Source of the DNA: Flammeovirgaceae bacterium UBA5867
Lineage (GTDB): Bacteria > Bacteroidota > Bacteroidia > Cytophagales > Cyclobacteriaceae
DNA length: 8,291 bases
Direction of reading: 5' to 3'
Assembly: GCA_002432545.1 (NCBI GenBank)
Contig: DJFR01000059.1
Span: 1 to 8,291 of the forward strand
The translations under genes and the position numbers were made by a program. Shown here piece by piece: positions 6,948-8,291 of this stretch. Numbering within the stretch: position 1 is the first letter of the stretch; the number at the start of each line of letters is the position of its first letter. Below the pieces are notes generated by a model. That model saw only the letters and a list, made by a program, of their open reading frames with translations, was not told where the DNA came from and searched no databases.

Positions 6948-7487
6948 TTATTGAGGTTTAAAAATGAAATCAATGGTAACTTCCACCTGCTCGGCAATAT
7001 TGTTACGAAGCAGCTGCGGAACAACTATATTGTAGTCTTCCAGCTTCACAATAAAGCTCGACTTCATGTTCAGCTTATCAGCCAGTTTTTCAATCGTGCC
7101 TTTTATATTTACTTCTTTGGTTACTCCATGTATCGTAAGCTTACCTAAAGTTGATACTTGCTGTATACCTTTTGTCTGGGGATTGAACCCGGTAATTTTT
7201 CCCTGAAATATCGACTTCGGATATTTCTCCGACTCCATATATTTTTCGTTGAAGTGCTCCTGCATCAATGATTTTCTGAACTGATACTCTTTGATGGGAA
7301 CGGAAAAAGCAATCTCACCGGTAGACGAATTAAAGAGACTCACTGCCTTTACATTCTCTGCTTTTATATCTTCAATCGGTGCGTGTGAGTAAAACGAGAT
7401 AAAGCTTTTTTCAGTAGTATAATTCTGGGCAACTGCCGGCACTATGCCAGAACTTACGAGCAGCATTGCAAGGTATACAATCTTCAT
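6948..7487 (-). CDS. YceI-family protein, first tandem copy
   Basis: 179-residue exported YceI-like protein with a signal peptide (hydrophobic residues 3-16, likely cleavage AVA-Q after Ala20). The mature domain shows the lipocalin-like YceI pattern: FISFYSHAPIEDIKAEN, a strand with GEIAFSVPIKEYQF, LMQEHFNEKYMESEKYPK, GKLTIHGVTKEVNIKG and a last strand EVTIDFIFKPQ. The DNA encoding the central block (about 7215-7261) is nearly identical to the matching stretch of the downstream copy (about 6659-6705), as expected for a duplication held under strong constraint. It begins 8 bp after the cytochrome stop. A role as periplasmic binder of a quinone or other isoprenoid, working with the neighbouring cytochrome, is inference from family and context. 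Confidence 0.93.
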   Translation of the reverse strand: MKIVYLAMLLVSSGIVPAVAQNYTTEKSFISFYSHAPIEDIKAENVKAVSLFNSSTGEIAFSVPIKEYQFRKSLMQEHFNEKYMESEKYPKSIFQGKITGFNPQTKGIQQVSTLGKLTIHGVTKEVNIKGTIEKLADKLNMKSSFIVKLEDYNIVVPQLLRNNIAEQVEVTIDFIFKPQ

Positions 7488-7495
7488 CCTATATA

Positions 7496-7858
7496 TCAGT
7501 TATTCAATGCGCCTTGTTGGATCCAGCAGTAGATTGCTTCGCGCTCCTCTTGCGTTATACTCCCCGATCGTGGCATTTTCTCCGGGTCTGTCAACGGTAG
7601 GGTTATACGCCTTTGTATCTCCGAACCGTTCTCTTGCAGATTACTTAACACAGACCAGTCGGGCAAGCCCGAGTTGCTGTTGTGGCAGGTTACACATTTG
7701 GATTGAATAATCGGAGCAACAACCGTTGAGTAACTCACCGCTGTGGCATTATCGCACTCCACTATAAAAGAAGAACTCAGATTATGATCGACACAGGCGG
7801 CCATAACGAGAATGAGCAGAGTGATCGTATACGCGGGCCGAAGTATATTTCTAATCAT
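7496..7858 (-). CDS. Single-haem c-type cytochrome lipoprotein
   Basis: 120-residue lipoprotein. A hydrophobic signal stretch at residues 9-19 ends in VMAAC with Cys22 as the lipid site. The haem-binding motif CVTCH lies at residues 55-59 in the setting SYSTVVAPIIQSKCVTCHNSNSG, typical of small cytochrome c domains found in Bacteroidota and Planctomycetota. Met95 in the segment DPEKMPRSG is the likely second axial ligand. The C-terminal helix EEREAIYCWIQQGA is the usual last helix of this fold. Extra cysteines at 35 and 111 are not part of the haem motif and might form a disulfide. It is the first gene of the operon cytochrome-yceI-yceI-DUF5777, with a good promoter starting about 27 bp upstream. 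It probably carries electrons in the periplasm or at a membrane surface; the donor and acceptor are unknown. Confidence 0.92.
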   Translation of the reverse strand: MIRNILRPAYTITLLILVMAACVDHNLSSSFIVECDNATAVSYSTVVAPIIQSKCVTCHNSNSGLPDWSVLSNLQENGSEIQRRITLPLTDPEKMPRSGSITQEEREAIYCWIQQGALNN

Positions 7859-7884
7859 ACAGAAAAGATAAAAAAAATCAACGA

Positions 7885-7916
7885 CAAAAGTACACTCGCG
7901 GAAAACATTGACACAA
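7885..7916 (-). promoter_or_regulatory. Bacteroidota-type promoter of the cytochrome/YceI operon
   Basis: Read on the minus strand, TTG (7914-7916) is followed after 21 bp by TACTTTTG (7885-7892), a perfect match to the TAnnTTTG -7 element of the Bacteroidota housekeeping sigma factor. Spacing lies inside the 17-23 bp range known for this group. It would start transcription near 7880, giving a leader of about 20 nt before the cytochrome ATG at 7858. Confidence 0.72.
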
Positions 7917-7950
7917 CGTTATGGCTGGAACATGTTAAGATAATTAGTGA

Positions 7951-7979
7951 ATGCTATAGCATGAAGAATTTGTATAGCA
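7951..7979. promoter_or_regulatory. Palindrome and repeated TATAGCA half-sites upstream of the promoter
   Basis: ATGCTATAGCAT (7951-7962) is a perfect 12-bp palindrome, and its half-site TATAGCA recurs at 7973-7979, 18 bp further on. A third TATAGCA lies at 8116-8122. The pair sits about 35-65 bp upstream of the -33 element of the cytochrome operon, where an activator site would be expected. TATA words are common across this window, which lowers the weight of the repeats. Confidence 0.35.
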
Positions 7980-7992
7980 CAGATTGGTCTGA

Positions 7993-8029
7993 AAATGAAA
8001 ATCCCCCGAAGTCCTGGACCCCGGGGGAT
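7993..8029 (-). terminator. Intrinsic terminator, copy 1
   Basis: ATCCCCCG (8022-8029 read on the minus strand) pairs perfectly with CGGGGGAT (8001-8008), leaving a 13-nt loop, and TTTTCATTTTC follows. On the plus strand no T-run follows, so the signal works for leftward transcription only. Confidence 0.65.
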
Positions 8030-8060
8030 AATCACTGTCTATAGTTGGCTTTAATCTTGA
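7993..8060 (-). ncRNA. Predicted small RNA, copy 1 of a tandem pair
   Basis: A transcript starting a few bases after the TATCTTTG element at 8063-8070 would be about 65 nt. It would have a 5' part with 22 nt (8036-8057) identical to the second copy, a short linker, and an 8-bp perfect hairpin ending in a T-rich tract. There is no long reading frame inside. The same layout is repeated 180 bp away. I know of no named family that matches, and I could not search Rfam. Alternatives are a short attenuator leader or a repeated terminator element. Confidence 0.55.
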
Positions 8061-8062
8061 AT

Positions 8063-8093
8063 CAAAGATATAGGCCTAGTAAAAAAGTACCAT
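8063..8093 (-). promoter_or_regulatory. Promoter of small RNA copy 1
   Basis: TATCTTTG (8063-8070) is a perfect TAnnTTTG element. The upstream element is poor: at the right distance (20 bp) only ATG (8091-8093) is found in place of TTG. Copy 1 may therefore be weaker or depend on an activator. Confidence 0.5.
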
Positions 8094-8172
8094 GCCTGAA
8101 TCGTTCACATGAAAATATAGCAGATGAATGGGATTATTTACAGATGGATGGGTCGATGTTTGCACCGCTATT

Positions 8173-8210
8173 AAATGAAAATCCCCCGAAGTTCTCGACT
8201 AAGGGGGATT
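8173..8210 (-). terminator. Intrinsic terminator, copy 2
   Basis: AATCCCCC pairs perfectly with GGGGGATT (8203-8210 with 8180-8187), giving an 8-bp stem with a 15-nt loop, followed on the minus strand by TTCATTT after the shared T residues of the stem. Loop sequence differs from copy 1 while both arms are kept. Confidence 0.65.
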
Positions 8211-8238
8211 GTCATGTCTATAGTTGGCTTTAATCTGT
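8173..8238 (-). ncRNA. Predicted small RNA, copy 2 of a tandem pair
   Basis: Same layout as copy 1, with the best promoter of the pair. A transcript starting near 8236-8238 would carry the shared 22-nt block (8215-8236), a short linker, the hairpin and the T-rich end, about 62 nt in all. A 14-codon frame starting at an ATG just after the 22-nt block runs through the hairpin, but its codons are not conserved in copy 1, so I favour a non-coding RNA. Confidence 0.6.
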
Positions 8239-8240
8239 AT

Positions 8241-8270
8241 CAAAGGTAGAATTTTTTTTCGTTGAATCAA
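8241..8270 (-). promoter_or_regulatory. Promoter of small RNA copy 2
   Basis: On the minus strand TTG (8268-8270) is followed after 19 bp by TACCTTTG (8241-8248), matching the Bacteroidota consensus in both elements and in spacing. The spacer contains an A8 tract, which may help promoter activity. Confidence 0.72.
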
Positions 8271-8277
8271 CCGGTTG
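8261..8277. promoter_or_regulatory. Overlapping palindromes at the -33 element of small RNA copy 2
   Basis: GTTGAATCAAC (8261-8271) and CAACCGGTTG (8268-8277) are both perfect palindromes sharing CAAC, so GTTG/CAAC half-sites occur three times within 17 bp. They cover the -33 TTG of the promoter, a position suited to repressor or activator binding. No known operator is recognised. Confidence 0.35.
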
Positions 8278-8291
8278 CACCGAAAAAAAAT

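Larger units (their letters stand above)
7993..8248 (-). repeat. Pair of direct repeats (7993-8070 and 8173-8248)
   Basis: Two copies of 78 and 76 bp aligned by hand differ at about 9 positions plus two single-base indels, so they are roughly 86% identical. The arms of the hairpin, the 22-nt block and the TAnnTTTG element are conserved, while the hairpin loop is not. Similarity stops at the promoter element on one side and at the T-rich tract on the other; the 102 bp between the copies and the flanks show no clear likeness. The rest of this 433-bp gene-free stretch holds only the promoter and palindromes listed separately. Confidence 0.85.

Noticed and set aside
6929..7024. N-terminal extension of the second YceI gene
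   Set aside because: It would overlap the first copy and hide a clear signal peptide.
8172..8214. Short reading frame of 14 codons (ATG to TAA) inside small RNA copy 2
   Set aside because: Copy 1 has only a GTG at the matching place, and the codons in the loop change non-synonymously and run on without the stop, so coding is not supported.
7784..8233. Two plus-strand frames at the right end
   Set aside because: They run through the cytochrome start, promoters and hairpin repeats, have poor composition and no family resemblance.
7993..8248. CRISPR-like pair of repeats
   Set aside because: Only two copies, imperfect, too long, and with promoter and terminator structure inside; no cas genes nearby.

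Overview
The window looks like a chromosomal piece of a Bacteroidota (Bacteroidetes) bacterium, probably of the Cytophagales type; the finer placement is inference. The signs are promoters of the TTG...TAnnTTTG kind, absence of clear Shine-Dalgarno sequences, a DUF5777-type beta-barrel beside YceI proteins, and an LpoB/COG3014 lipoprotein pair. Base composition is moderate, and TATA-containing words are unusually common. Every gene I can support lies on the minus strand, so the window reads from right to left.

Right end (about 7859-8291): 433 bases without a protein gene, but not empty. They hold two diverged direct copies of a roughly 77-bp unit. Each copy has a TAnnTTTG promoter element, a 22-nt identical stretch, then a GC-rich hairpin followed by a T-rich tract. 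I read these as two tandem small-RNA genes of about 60-65 nt, which is the most interesting item here. To their left are a 12-bp palindrome and a well-formed promoter (TTG-N21-TACTTTTG) for the next operon.

Operon 1 (7858 down to 5491): a single-haem cytochrome c lipoprotein, two tandem duplicated YceI proteins, and a DUF5777 beta-barrel, separated by only 8-19 bp. All are exported, which suggests an envelope electron-transfer or lipid/quinone-related unit. Its exact job is unknown.

Second block (5408 down to 1): an SSS-family sodium:solute symporter with a TTG start, an OsmC-family protein overlapping it by 4 bp, metZ (O-succinylhomoserine sulfhydrylase), rpe (ribulose-phosphate 3-epimerase), an LpoB-like lipoprotein and a COG3014 TPR-like lipoprotein that runs off the left edge. 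Spacing allows one long transcript or two to three shorter ones. The 106-bp and 73-bp gaps around lpoB are the likeliest breaks. The genes cover transport, peroxide/thiol defence, methionine and pentose-phosphate metabolism, and the cell envelope; no single pathway links them.
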